Of a stretch of DNA of 64,000 nucleotides, positions 1-11,964 are shown piece after piece. Within the stretch, counting starts at the first letter, position 1; each line of letters starts with the position of its first letter. The DNA lies in the NCBI GenBank assembly GCA_022702705.1, contig CM040427.1:73709283-73773282 (forward strand). The letters are read 5' to 3'. Source of the DNA: Papilionanthe hookeriana x Papilionanthe teres. Lineage: Eukaryota > Streptophyta > Magnoliopsida > Asparagales > Orchidaceae. The translations under genes and the position numbers were made by a program. The notes beneath the pieces are model-generated. The model was not told the origin of the DNA. It saw nothing but the letters and a program-made list of their open reading frames with translations, and made no database searches.

Positions 1-1265
1 CATCTAAAGCTGCAGTGTAGAGGATTAAAGACCTTCAGCAGATAGGGGTTTCTAAAATAGGAGGTGTTATTAATTATTGTTTGATGCTTTAAAAAGCTTG
101 TTGACATTTATCGTCCCACACAAAGTTGGTATCATTTTTGGTTAAGGTGGTGAACAATTAACACCTACTTGACAAATTAGATATGAAGTGTCTTATGTAT
201 ACCAAATTTCCTTGGAAGGACTGTTGGGTTAAATTCTCTGGAGGAGGTATATTTAAGGTTGCATCAATCTTAAGAACTTTAATTTCAATCCTACAATGGT
301 GAACAATTAATTTTAAAAATCTTTTTGAGGTGACACCAAAGACGCACTTTAAGGGATTCAACTTAATATTAAATTGTCATAATCGTTCGAAGATGATTCT
401 CAAATCATACACATGGTTGTGCTTAGTCTGCTCTTAACAACTAAGTCATCCACATAACACTTCACCTGCTTGTGGATGATTTCGTCGAAGATCCAAATCC
501 TAGCCCGATGGTATGTCGCACCAACATTCTTAAGTGTGAAGTGCATTACCTTATAACAGTAAATCCTGATGGGTGTTCTAAAAGTTGTATTTGGTTCATC
601 TTTCAAAGTCATTTTGATTTGGTTGTGGACTGACGACCTATCCATGAATAAGAAGATTGCATGTGCTGATGCGACATCCACCATTAATTCTAGGACTCGT
701 AGAGGGAATTTGTCTTTTAAACAGGGTTTATTTAGATCACTAAAGTTTTTTTCCACCATTAATTAGATGCCACTCATTTTCCTTTTATTCAAACACTATG
801 TTTATTAATTAAGTTGGATATTATTTTTCTCAGAAAAAGCCATCATCGATCAACTTCCTAATCTCAACTATAAATTGTTGTTCAATCTCACAAATTCTCC
901 TTAAAGCTTGTTTTACTGGAACTGCCATTTGATCTAATCCCAGTTTATGGACTACCACTTCTAGAGCCAGCTCGAGCATTTTTATTGTAGCTCCAAGAGA
1001 AACAAAATTTATACTATTTTAGTAATTGGATTGTTTCTTTTGCTTCAGTATTATTGAGTAGCAAGTTGATGAATGTTAGTCTTGAGCCCTCCTCAGTCCC
1101 AAAATTGACTTCTCTTAGCATGTCTATTGTCGATTTGATTTCTTCTTTAAATTCCGATGGTCTGTCGTCAATTGATTACCCTTTAGAATTAACAAGTGCT
1201 TCTGCACATTCTACTTTTGGTTCTTGAACCGCCCTGTGCTTTAATCCAATTCGAATTTACTTTAG
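1..1265 (-). pseudogene. Element 1 (Tat-like Ty3/gypsy) pol fragment: reverse transcriptase
   Basis: Decayed reverse transcriptase on the minus strand, continuing left beyond the window. The readable core at 759-400 holds the FMDRSS..NQIKM segment and the YVDD catalytic motif at 445-456. The piece at 361-158 (MNPLKCVFGV, then PPP..NLTQQSFQG) is the part following the palm. The same segments occur in the giant element's RT at 30,112-31,073, so the family assignment is by direct comparison. Many stops and frameshifts; no function expected. The coding stretch stops at about 1265, where element X is inserted, and resumes at 9194 with the piece that belongs just upstream of RT. Confidence 0.85.
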
Positions 1266-2200
1266 TAACAATTAAATATTTTTATTTTTAATCGCAGAGT
1301 TACTTTCAAACGCAAGTATACGTATTGTTCAAGTAATACAGGGCTCTAATGGAGTCCTGGATATCGATCCCACAGGGAAAGTATTAAAGCCTACGGACTT
1401 AGGATTATGAAAATCAATTATAAATTACAGCTAAATCGAAATGTTTATCTGTCACTAATATGCAATCGATAATAATACTAAACTTATATTAAAAACTAGT
1501 TTAACTAATAATTTACTAATACTACTAGAGTTAAGTTCAAATATAGATAATAACAAGAATATTTCTCCTTAGTTAAGATATTTAAGTGAAATGATAATTA
1601 TAATTAGTTTTTTTTAATGTGTTGTGCCAAATAGAAGCATACATATTCTTTACCCTTTGGTCCAGGCATAAAGAACATTAACTAATCCTATGCTTAGGTT
1701 ACTAATTCTGCGGCTAGGCTGGGAGATTACCTACTCTCACTTCGGAGCTCCCACGTTCCCCTCACCTGAGGGCTAACATCTACACATCAGCACCCAAACG
1801 ATAGGACCAAATTGAGGATTTTAGCCTGTCACTCTAAAATCTCCAATTCTACGACCGATAATATTATTTCCCTATTTATTTGCACTTCTCCTTTCAAGGA
1901 TTTACTCACTCTACCTTTCAAGAGAATTGTGATACATACAAGTTAAAAATCCTTAGCCCACGGTCAGGTCATAAGAATTCTTCACAGATTTTAACAATAC
2001 AAATGACCAATTCGTATAGTAAATTAAATTTAGGTATGGTACCATCACAACTTCTTTTATAATTTATTTAATATACTAATTATATAATCATTTCACAAAA
2101 ACATTGAAACCAGGATAATGATAGAACTACTCAGAATTCAAGAAGAGGATGCAATAAAACTTAGATTTCATAAAATAAAATAAAGTTCTACACAGTAAAA

Positions 2201-2790
2201 ACAAATAAACACTACTTATCTCAAATTCCTCCCCAAGCAAACTCCTCGAAGTTCCTCTGGATCTTTTCCTTAGAATTCTCCTTCGAAACGTCAGTAGGGA
2301 AGAGTACTCTCACTTCCCTTCCACTCTTGTAATTCCTCAAAGAATTCCTCACAAATTCTCTATTTAAACTCACAACTCACTTAATTACACTCACTAAATG
2401 ACTCTCTTTACACTATGGACTCACTTACAATCACTTTAGAGACCAGAAGAAGAGCCTTTTTTCGGCCTAAATTTGTTCTTTTTAAAGATTGTGTAGAAAC
2501 AAATAACACTACTTATCTAAAATTCCTCCTCAAGCAAACTCCTCGAAGTTCCTCTGGATCTTTTCCTTAGAATTCTCCTTCGAAACGTCAATGTGGAAGA
2601 GTACTCTCACTTCCCTTCCACTCTTGCAATTCCTCGAAGAATTCCTCACAAATTCTCTATTTGAACTCACAACTCACTTAATTACACTAACTAAATGACT
2701 CTCTTTACACTATGGACTCACTTACAATCACCTTAGAGACCAGAAGAAGAGCCTTTTTTGGCCTAAATTTGTTCTTTTTAAAGTTGTAGA
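2201..2790. repeat. 298-bp tandem duplication inside the 3' LTR
   Basis: The block beginning ACAAATAA..CACTACTTATCT at 2201 starts again at 2499 and runs to about 2790 with few differences (CTCCTCGAAGTTCCTCTGGA, ACTCTCACTTCCCTTCCACT and others occur in both). The 5' LTR at 7547-9193 has only one copy, so the duplication arose after insertion or was lost from the other LTR. Confidence 0.85.
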
Positions 2791-2864
2791 AGAGTCTCCA
2801 AGGGTTACGAAGGCACCCCTTCGAAAATCGTCCACATTAGACGTATTTCTGAAACAAACCACCG

Positions 2865-3045
2865 TTCCCGCCGTCGGCGGCCTCGAGGCACCGTCAGCGG
2901 CCTTCTAGAAACCATGCCTTTGAACTCACCCTGCCGTCGTCGGCCTCGATCTGCGCTGTCGGCGGCCTCCCTTGTGAATATTTCTGAACTTTCGGGAAAA
3001 TCACGTCATCGGCGGCCTCGAGCGCGCCATCGGCGGCCTAGGTCA
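2865..3045 (-). promoter_or_regulatory. GC-rich array in U3 of element X LTR (GCCGTCGGCGG-like units)
   Basis: Several near-identical GC-rich units (CCGCCGTCGGCGGCCTCGAG and variants) in otherwise AT-rich sequence, at roughly 2868-2905, 2930-2970 and 3003-3040. On the element's sense strand they read GCCGCCGAC, containing the RCCGAC core of DRE/CRT sites and a GCCGCC core. CCGCCG-T-CGGCGG is also a perfect inverted repeat. The 5' LTR has the same array at about 8848-9010. A regulatory role is inference from position, upstream of the presumed transcription start. Confidence 0.45.
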
Positions 3046-3225
3046 AATTTGCATAATTTTGTCCTTTTTTGCTCCAAATCCGCTCATATTTACATATTTT
3101 CGTTCCTTTGTCTTTAATTCTTCATAACTGCATTAAAAATACCAAAAATACCTTTCTTTAAAGTGCAATACATCAAAATCAGTGAAAAATAAGCATGAAA
3201 ATCTTGACATTTTTCTCTTGGGTCA

Positions 3226-4689
3226 AAATCCCCCAAACTTTAACCATTACTTGTCCTCAAGTAATCTTTAATACTACATAAAAATTATGATTTATTGTGA
3301 TATAGTTTTAATTCATAAATACAATAATTTTGAATTAAATAAATATTATAATAAGAATTCTCAGAAAGATTTTCAAATAATTAGATTAATTCTGCAAATA
3401 TAAGGCTATCTAGTCATCAAGTTTAAGAGTTCTAGTTTTCTATTTATTTCAAGAATAAATATATGTTGCAATATCAATTCACTTAGAATATTTAGAAGAT
3501 AGGAACTTCATGAAGAAACTATAAGTAAGAAATCAATCATAAATATAAGTTCAGAAATGTTTTTAGTTTTCCTTTTAGGTTAATCCAAGTGAAGCTAATT
3601 TTTGATAAGGCATATCCTCAAGCTTCTCCTCACTTAATTTCTTTTCTTTTCTTTTTCAGTGATTGTTTTTCAATCATTTTTCTTTTTCTTTTTCTTTTTC
3701 GAGTGACGATCACTATTTTTGGATAGCCTGTTAATAATTTTGAACTTCACTCTTCTTTCCATAAATTTGAAACTTTTAACATTCTTTACCTTATATGTAC
3801 TTCATAGTTTTTACTTTATTGAATCTCAATCTTTTCTTTCTCAACTAAATTTCTAAGATTCTTAATATTTCAAACTATAGTTTTCTTTACTTTAAATAGT
3901 TAACTATAGCTTATTCTCTTATACTAAATATCTTATTCTACAAAATTAATTTTCATTATAAAAAATATTTCTTTGAATCTTTTACAATATTTAGATAAAA
4001 TCTAAATATAATATTTAGAATTAAATTTTATCTTAATAAATCATATTAATAATTTTTGAAAATATGTTATTTGAGAACATATAATAGTTAAGATTTTTCT
4101 TCCCTCCCCCAAACTTAAATTTTTCTATAAATAGAAATAGTACATGGGTGAAAGAAAAATTCTAAATATAAAATTCATACCTTTGCACTTTAAGCATTTT
4201 TGTCTTTTTAAAATTTGCAGGTTCTTTTCAAAATCTCTAACTTCAACTATCCTGTAATATTAAAATCCTTTCTACACACATACAGTTTAGAAAATTTGCT
4301 GGGGTAATGAAATTTAAAACAAGTATATAAAACAAAACATTAAACAAAATCAACTAATTACACTATACAGGACATATGCATTTTACAACACAGAACAAAC
4401 AGGTTACTAATTTAAACTAAACAGTTCACAATTACATTAACTATTACAGATATCACAAACATTCAGAAATAAAATGCAAATTACCAACTAAACACATATC
4501 ACAGAAAATAATGCATAGTACACAACACAATACAATACAAATCAAAGTTCATCCAACACAACTAAAAACAAACAGTACACAAATACATCACATCAAATCA
4601 GACATTAAAATCCCATGCAATGTCTTCATCACCCTGGTCATCAGGAGGATTGGGTTGATACTGAGTATATCTGGGGCACTCTGGAAAAG
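3226..4689 (-). other. Element X 3' non-coding region with polypurine tract
   Basis: No gene seen. At 3226-3240 the sense strand reads AAGTTTGGGGGATTT directly before the 3' LTR, a good polypurine tract for plus-strand priming. The rest is AT-rich. At 3640-3715 there is a CTTTTT-rich run flanked by TGATTG/CAATCA inverted repeats that could form a hairpin. Confidence 0.55.
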
Positions 4690-5768
4690 TTACATCTGGC
4701 TCTCCTTGGTAATATCTAGCCTGAGCATCGTAATAAGCCATCTCAAAATCTGAATGCCTCTGAAGATACTCACTATCATGATCATGCTTCTTTCCAGCCC
4801 TTCAATCCTATGATCAATCATTTCTAATTTTTCATCTAATTTATCATCTAATTTTTCAAAACTTTTTCTCTGTAGGGTCATTGCATTCATTAAATCATAC
4901 AATGTAGGGGAATTGGAGGCAGGAGGGTTATAACTAGTAGAAGGGATATCATTACTAGTAGATGGTTCTTTACTCTACTCCCAAATCTCCATTCCTCATG
5001 GGATGTATAAGTCTTTATATTTCCTTTAGTAATGGGTTTCATAGGATAAACCCATTCCTCATCATCACTTGCTTCAACTCCCGACAGTTGAAAAAGTGCA
5101 AAAATTATGCCTGGATGCCCTAAAGATCCACTTCTCTCACTTCTCTTAGTAGCCATAATATTCTTATAGATTATCTTCCCCACATTAATTCTTCTATTGT
5201 TCTGAATACAAAAATTCAGAACAGCTCTTTCTCTTAAGACTTCACTATGATGGTATGTAGGTAGCAGAGTTGAACAGATGAAATAATGCCATGCCTTAGC
5301 ATTGGCATTCATTATCGACAATGGAAAGTTGATCCGTTCCCAATTTTTAATTTTCCAAACTCCTTTCCCATCAGCGAGAAAGTCAATAACATTTTCCAAC
5401 GGACCTTCCATTGTTCCAAAAGTTTCAAACTTGCTAGTATAATAGTCTTGAAGCTCGTAAAAAGTATTAATTCTATTAGCACTAAATTTGATAGAGAAAC
5501 CCCTTACTTGGACAGGCTCATCCTCAATTTGAGTCAGATTCGAGTAAAATTCTTTAACAACTTCGACAACAGCTTTGTTGGTTGTATAGCAGAAATTATC
5601 CCATCCTCTCTCCATGATTACTCTTTCCACCTATCCTCCAGGATTTTCAAAAACTCTATCTTGAATACACTTCTTACTTTGGAAAAGTGAAGTGTACCTC
5701 GATTGGTCTTTTGCATTAATAAATCTAGTTTCATCAAATTCAAGTCTTCTTTTTTGTCTTGGAGCCAT
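4690..5768 (-). pseudogene. Gag-like protein of the putative plant transposon-protein family, copy a
   Basis: The reading frame starts with MAPRQKRR at 5768, typical of this plant retroelement protein family (the putative plant transposon protein domain, often annotated as gag-like). A TAG at 5631 interrupts it, then it runs from 5630 to 4890 with FSANRINTFYEL, WERINFPLS, AKAWHYFICSTLLPT and INVGKIIYKNI. A frameshift near 4900 leads into a C-terminal coiled-coil piece (KLDDKLDEKLEMIDHRIEGLE) ending at 4690. About 340 residues in all. Paralogous to copy b at 6624-7546. No enzyme motif; a capsid or RNA-binding role is a family-based guess. Broken in this copy. Confidence 0.7.
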
Positions 5769-6119
5769 CGTTCGATCTATCAAATCACAAAAAACTCCAA
5801 CTAATTTCCAAAATAATAACACAATGGCTTCTAAATGGGGTTTAAAACAATCTAAATCAATTTCCATGAATTACTTCCTAGTCTTTTCTCCACATTTTCA
5901 AATTTCCCAAAATTTCTCAATGTGGAAGAAATTCATGGTGAAAATAAAAAATTTTTACATAGGAGTAAAGCACTTACCAAGGGAAGATGAAATCCGGTGT
6001 TGAAATTGGTTGAAATCCCTCTAAATCCAAGATCTCTCAAGCCCTAGGTCGGTTTTTTGGGTAAAAAGGGGAAGAAGAAGATGAATAGTGGCTTTTGATC
6101 GGTCAAAATCGCGATTAAT

Positions 6120-6300
6120 AGGCATTTTTCGCAACCGCACCGTAGGCGGGCTAATTCGCGCCGTCGGCGGGCTCTACTGAGTTAATATTCTATTTTTTCG
6201 GGAAAAACGCGCCGTCGGAAGTCTCGAGGGCGCCGTCGGCAAGATTGCTTAAAATTGAATATTATTACGATTTTTCTCAATTTTAAGCCTCGTCGTCATC
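6120..6300 (-). repeat. LTR-like GC-rich array between the two gag-like genes
   Basis: Holds the same CGCGCCGTCGGCGGGC and CGGGAAAAACGCGCCGTCGG units as the U3 array of the flanking LTRs, in the same orientation. It lies upstream (in sense) of copy a and downstream of copy b. It looks like a relic of an additional LTR, or a duplicated promoter segment, inside the element. The flanks 5870-6120 and 6300-6620 show no gene. Confidence 0.5.
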
Positions 6301-6623
6301 CGTTCGATCCTTTTTATTATTATCTTTAATTAATTTAGTGATGTATTAACACAAATAAACGTACACACAAAAAACTTCACATATATATATATGAAATCCA
6401 AGTTTTTGCAATACAATACATAACAAACATAAGAAGGTATTCTTTCAACCTAAATCCATCAAACAGCGTCGCAATCCAAGCCACAACACTCAAAACGTTG
6501 AAAACAATCATTTCAAATCTAATCTCATCTATACTGAGATTAAAAAGCAAACTAATCAAACACACAACATACAAACATTGATTAAATCAAACACAATATA
6601 CTGAAATAAACTAATTAAGTCTA

Positions 6624-7546
6624 CTACCCTTCTGAACTAGTACTGGTTTCTCCTTTGATATCTCCCATCGTTTGAACATGGACAAACAAGTTGTAAAAAG
6701 GTCGGAATGGGAATTCTTCAGTAGAATCTTCATCAATCAGTCCCATCTTAATCATTAATCGTACCAAACTTGCTTCAAATTGTCCAGTATGGTCAAAATA
6801 CTCTTTCATTCTCCAATCGATGTGATCGAAGAATTCAAACATATTGTTAACTGTGTTAGTTAAGCTCTGTACCTGATTCTCCAGACTTTTGATTTTATGC
6901 ATGAGTATTGGTGTCTTTTCTGCTAGTAATGTTTGAAGTGGAACAGAATTATGCGAAGCTTGATCCAAGATCAAACCTACATCACTCTCTCCATCAATGG
7001 TAGGGAACGTCTGAGTTGGATCTAAGGGTTTCCAAGGTAGCAATATCTTCTCCCAAACCTCGTATGAAACTTGAAACAAACTGCAAATCGAGAAAATTGT
7101 GGAAGGATGTCCAATCCCTTGGGATGATCCTTGAACGATCAAGCCATAAACAAATTTCACAATAATTGATCCAATATCAATAGGCCATCCCCTCTGAATG
7201 CAGTAGTTTACGATTGCACTTTCTTTCGTAACCTTGCCAATTTTCATCGTCGGCAATAATTTCACAGAGATGAAAAAGTGTCAGTGTTTTAAAATAGGAT
7301 TTATGAGAGTAGCAAAGAAACTAACATACCCGTTCTCTCTAACTTCCCATTCATCAGTTTTGTCCGTAAAAAATTGATATATCTCGTTCATCTTTTCCAT
7401 TGTCGGCACGAAATTTGAAAAGTAACAGACTAGAACATTCTCAAGCATATATAACTCATTAATTCTCCCGGAATTAAATGTAATCCACCTACCTTGCACA
7501 TAAATGCTTCCTTGGTTGATTCCATGTAAATTTGCGTAGAATGCTT
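6624..7546 (-). pseudogene. Gag-like protein of the putative plant transposon-protein family, copy b
   Basis: Frame from the LTR junction (VKAFYANLHG at about 7550-7521) through WITFNSGRINELY (7499), a TGA at 7281, and then KLLPTMKIG..SAIVNYCIQRGWPIDIGSII to the stop at 6624. It aligns with copy a (AKAWHYFICSTLLPT against LKH-stop-HFFISVKLLPT, so the TGA replaces a Trp). The C-terminal part (KIKSLENQVQSLTNTVNNMF) is coiled-coil-like. The N-terminus is cut exactly at the 5' LTR with no room for a leader, so this copy is truncated as well as interrupted. Confidence 0.65.
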
Positions 7547-9193
7547 TAACAATTAAATATTTTTATTTTTAATCGCAGAGTTACTTTCAAACGCAAGTAT
7601 ATGTATCGTTCAAGTAATACAGGGCTCTAATGGAGTCCTGAATATCGATCCCACAGGGAAAGTATTAAAGCCTACGGACTTAGGATTATGAAAATCAATT
7701 ATAAATTACACCTAAATCGAAATGCTTATCTGTCACTAATATGCAATCGATAATAATACTAAACTTATATTAAAAACTAGTTTAACTAATAATTTACTAA
7801 TACTACTAGAGTTAAGTTCAAATATAGATAATAACAAGAATCTTTCTCCTTAGTTAAGATATTTAAGTGAAATGATAATTATAATTAGTTTTTTTTTAAT
7901 GTGTTGTGCCAAATAGGAGCATACCTATTCTTTACCCTTTGGTCCAGACATAAAGAACATTGACTAATCCTATGCTTGGGTTACTAATTCTGCGGCTAGG
8001 CTGCGAGGATACCTACTCTCACTTCGGAGCTCCCACGTTCCCCTTATCTGAGAGCTAACATCTACACATCAGTACCCAAATGATAGGACCGAATTGAGGA
8101 TTTTAGCCTGTCACTCTAAAATCTCTAATTCTACGCCCTATAATATTATTTCCTTATTTATTTGCACTTCTCCTTTCAAGGATTTACTCACTCTACCTTT
8201 CAAAAGAATTGTGATACATACAAGTTAAAAATCCTTAGCCTACAGTCAGGTCGTAAGAATTCTTCACAGATTTTAACAATACAAATGGCCAATTCGTATA
8301 GTAAATTAAATTTAGGTATAGTACCATCACAACTTCTTTTATAAATTATTTAATATAATAATTATATAATCATTTCACAAAACCATCAAAACCAGAAAAA
8401 AGATAGAATAATTACTCAGAATTCATGAAGATGATGCAATAAAACTTAGATTTTATAAAATAAAATAAAGTTCTACACACTAAAAACAAATAAACACTAC
8501 TTATCTCAAATTCCTCCTCAAGCAAACTCCTTGAAGTTCCTCTGGATATTTCCTTGGAATTCTCCTTCTAAACGTCAATGTGGAAGAGTACTTTCACTTC
8601 CCTTTCACTCTTGCAATTCCTCGAAGAATTCCTCACAAATTCTCTATTTGAACCGACAACTCACTTAATTACACTCACTAAATGACTCTCTTTACACTTT
8701 AGACTCACTTACAATCACTTTAGAGATTAGAAGAAGAGCCTTTTTTCGGCCAAAAATTGTTCTTTTTAAAGTTGTAGAAGAGTCTCCAAGGGTTACGAAG
8801 GCACCCCTTCGAAAATCGTCAACATTCGACGTATTTCTGGAACAAACCGCCGTTCCCGCCGTTGGCGGCCTTCTAAAAACCATGCCTTTGAGCTGATCCC
8901 GCCGTGGGTGGCCTCGATCTGTGCCATCGGCGGTCTCCCTTGTGAATATTTTTGAACTTTCGGGAAAATCACACCGTCAGCAGCCTCGAGCGCGTCGTCG
9001 GCGGCCTAGGTCAAATTTACATAATTTTATCCTTTTAGCTTCAAATCCGCTCATTTTTGCATATTTTCGTTCATTTGTCTTTAATTCTTCATACCTGCAT
9101 AAAAAACACCAAAAATACCTTTCTTTAAAGTGCAATATCATCAAAATCAGTGAAAAATAAGCATGAAAATCTTAAACTTTTTCTTTAGGGTCA
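7547..9193 (-). repeat. Element X 5' LTR (1647 bp)
   Basis: Direct repeat of 1266-3225, without the 298-bp duplication. Shared left limit TAACAATTAAATATTT, shared right limit ending GGGTCA. It contains the GC-rich array at about 8848-9010. In element orientation it should be followed by a primer binding site, but coding sequence of copy b begins immediately. Confidence 0.85.
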
Positions 9194-10370
9194 GTTCTTC
9201 GGTGACAACTTGGTAAAATTTCATGTCTTTGAGTAAGCCATATTGTACTGAATCCATCACATTCATTTAAGCTGATGATTCATTGTTTATTGTTCTATAA
9301 TTATTTCAAAATGTAAGATTGGTCTGCCGACCACTATTCCGGTGTCAAACCACATTGAACAAGCTTTTGAATATAAGGGGAATAACATTCAACGGGATGT
9401 CCGATTAATTTTAATAAATTATCTTCTTTTAGTTTTACATTTATTTCAGAACTAGAAGAAGACGACACAAGATGGAACTTAATGGGTTTTATTCCCTCAC
9501 CATGTACTTCTCTAACCACCAAACTCTTAACTTTATTTGAATAAATCGAAGTTAGGGTCATAGCTGGCACATCATGATTAATTCTTTCATATGTTCACTC
9601 GTATTTTGTTCTCCTTCTTCCTCATCTTTGAGTGGTATTTTGAACTATGGTTCCTTAAAAGTTACTACCATTATTTTCTTCTTCCCTTTTCCCTCCTCAG
9701 AACTAGAATCCATGTTGATGTTAATCTTCAAAGTTTTCTTTATTTCAACGCTTGGGTTTTCTCTTCCTTGTCCTCTCCCCGGCCTCAACCTCGAATGCAA
9801 GCTTTATGGGAGTCTCTACCCTTTCTTTGTGCTATAACATGTAATCCTTGGATTTTCTTTTCTTTTTCTTTATCTTCTTTTTTTAATCCCTGATTTTTAT
9901 CCTTATCATCTGTATTTACTAGAATCACCTTGGAGAAAAGTGTTCTCTTTAAAGGGGCATAGTATGTAGCATCTTCATCTATGTTGTTCTCATGTACTGA
10001 GAACAGCTATAGATCTCCTATGATACAACATTCTTGTCCCTAGTAGGGGCACTTAATGCATTGATATAGCAACGAGGGGACCATCTTATATTCATGTAAT
10101 CACAATTGACCTAGCAATCCATTAAAGGATATTTTAGAATCTATGACGTGTATTTTTTCCATTGTCATCAAACTATGGATTTTCAGAAGTAAGGTGATTC
10201 AACCCACAGTTCTTCCTCCTAGTTGGTTAAAGCCACTTAACTTCATCTTGTTTGTCGTCAGCCACAAGCATCAATGTCTAGGTGAGCGAGTGTTCTTCAT
10301 CCTCTCTACTGTGCATTCTGCTTACTTACTCTTTTTCTTCTTTAATATTGGGGGCTTTGTATTATGAGCT
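9194..10370 (-). pseudogene. Element 1 pol fragment: protease region and protease-RT linker
   Basis: The frame at 9570-9334 (AMTLTSIYSNKVKSLVVREV, then LVQCGLTPE) matches the giant element's linker at 31,454-31,194. Further right, 10,201-10,270 aligns with the giant's protease C-terminal side (near 32,041-32,130). The catalytic D-x-G-A part is missing: the alignment jumps from there to the gag tail, implying a deletion of roughly 900 bp. Many stops; not functional. Confidence 0.65.
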
Positions 10371-11960
10371 AACGCTGACGTCGAAGTGGCTTGCAACTTA
10401 TTGAGAACCTTCTTGGAGGACTTGGCCCATGACATATTCCACCCATTCTTGTCTTTGTAAGAGTCTACAGGGACAAATTCATCTATCAATATTAATTAAT
10501 CGAACCATATTCAGGCTCTTTCAAGTATTTCTTCAGAATAACTATGTTCCATGTCTTAAAATTATACTCCAACCAATCCTTGAAGACAAAATAATCTTCA
10601 ATTTTATATATGAGCATTCTGTGATATGCACAATAGTTGGTTTGGTATTTCATTCCAACTTCTCTAGCCTTTTGGCTTCGAGCAGTTTGAATTCAGGTAT
10701 TTTTAACAGACCATGGAATATCTTCACTGCGACCTCTGCTTTCAATGGATACTCTTTGCTCATTTGTTCAACAATGATTTTCTTTTCTTTCTGCTGCTGG
10801 GATGATTGTTGAAACTACAGCTCTGAGGACTGTTGTGGTTGTGATGAGTTGGAATTATGTCGTTGTCTTTTCTACTTGGTTGTATTTGCATTGACTGCTT
10901 TCCCCTGTCAACTATCGAGACATTCCTTGATTTCTTCTCAGTTGACTTTGTCAGCTTTTACTTTTCTGCCTTCTCTATTAGAATTAGCTGTTTCACTTCT
11001 TTCTGGAGGCTTGCAGCTTTGTTTAGTAGCTTCCTAAATGTTTTTATCATGAATCCTTTGAGCATGAAATCTACCGGCCCATTAATGCTCTTAAGAAGGA
11101 ATTTGATAGTATGTTGCTCTTGGAGCTATGATTCACACCTCATCTTTAGGATCCTCTATCAAAGAATGTAATCACCTTGCAGCTTTGTTCAGTAGCTTCC
11201 TAAATGTTTTTATCATGAATCCTTTGAGCATGAAATCTACCGGCCCATGGATGCTCTTAAGATGGAATTCAATAGTATGTTGCTCTTGTAGCTATGATTC
11301 ACACTTCATACTTAGGATCCTCCATCAAAGAATGTAATCACCTCTAGTCGGTTAGTCTTAACAGGTGGTACCTAAAATACATATGGCCTATCATGTAAAG
11401 TTATTAAGGTAGTTATCACCTCTTCAACCTCTTTCTTGAGATGAATGATCTGTTCATCTCTTTGTTGTATTACTAGATGTAACTCTTCTGTAGCATCTTC
11501 ACTGTTTGATGGTGGTACTTCTTGTGAAGATAAAACAGCTCATGTATTCACCATATTGACTTCAGCAAACTTCTCATCCATAATATTAAGGGAGTCTCCT
11601 CAATCTTCTGATAGTTGTGTTACATTGGCTATTAAAATTTCTAGTTTTTCTTTGATTGAATAGTTCTAATTCTTTTATCAAGTCTCTTCTTATGAACTAA
11701 ACTTGGAGTCACTTGCTTGCGATTAAATTCAGTGACTTCCTCCATTGGCTTATGCCTCTACACATTTTTCTTGAGTATGGGGAGAGATGCCTTTGGTGGT
11801 TTGCCGACACGTCGAGAGTGTGTATGATTACTAGCTCACACAAGTTTTACAAGCGAGTTCATACTTGTGGAGGCCACCTTAGCCTTCAACAAGAATTTCT
11901 AATGTGTTTGTAGAAATATCAAATGAGGTGTCGATTTTGCTTTTATAGGGGAATGAACAT
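10371..11960 (-). pseudogene. Element 1 gag fragment
   Basis: The minus strand aligns with the giant element's gag (33,174-34,760): the stretch at 10,380-10,640 corresponds to the gag tail and zinc-knuckle region, and 10,800-11,350 to the core gag domain. Stops and frameshifts are frequent. It includes a 166-bp tandem duplication (11,013-11,344). No intact frame remains. Confidence 0.6.
11013..11344. repeat. 166-bp tandem duplication within element 1 gag
   Basis: The unit starting GCAGCTTTGTT.AGTAGCTTCC at 11,013 restarts at 11,179 and ends near AAAGAATGTAATCACCTC at 11,344. The copies differ at few positions. The period is not a multiple of three, so it breaks the gag frame by itself. Confidence 0.9.
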
Positions 11961-11964
11961 GCTC

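Larger units (their letters stand above)
1266..3225 (-). repeat. Element X 3' LTR (1960 bp)
   Basis: Matches 7547-9193 along its length. In element orientation it begins with TGACCC at 3225 and is preceded by a purine tract, so this is the 3' LTR. It is about 310 bp longer than the 5' copy because of an internal duplication (2201-2790). It carries a GC-rich array near the U3 end and short open frames that are shadows of the repeat. Confidence 0.85.
1266..9193 (-). mobile_element. Element X: non-autonomous LTR retroelement inserted in element 1
   Basis: Two long direct repeats (1266-3225 and 7547-9193) flank a 4.3-kb interior with two related gag-like genes read on the minus strand. No reverse transcriptase, RNase H, integrase or protease is visible. 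The LTRs are related to the LTR of the plus-strand Athila-like element at 53,601-62,646: same start (TGACCC/TGACCA), same GC-rich array, same CTGTGGGATCGATATC block near the other end. This suggests mobilisation by Athila-type enzymes. It sits inside element 1, whose pol reads on either side. No clear target duplication was found, and no primer site lies next to the 5' LTR. Limits are set by where the two LTRs stop matching. Confidence 0.8.

Noticed and set aside
3640..3715. CTTTTT-rich run with inverted repeats as a transcription terminator or small RNA gene
   Set aside because: It lies in the 3' untranslated part of a retroelement; no promoter elements of a small RNA gene were seen.
9574..11171. 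Several plus-strand frames of 60-130 codons opposite element 1 gag
   Set aside because: Antisense shadows of decayed gag and protease; equivalent shadows occur opposite the giant element's gag.
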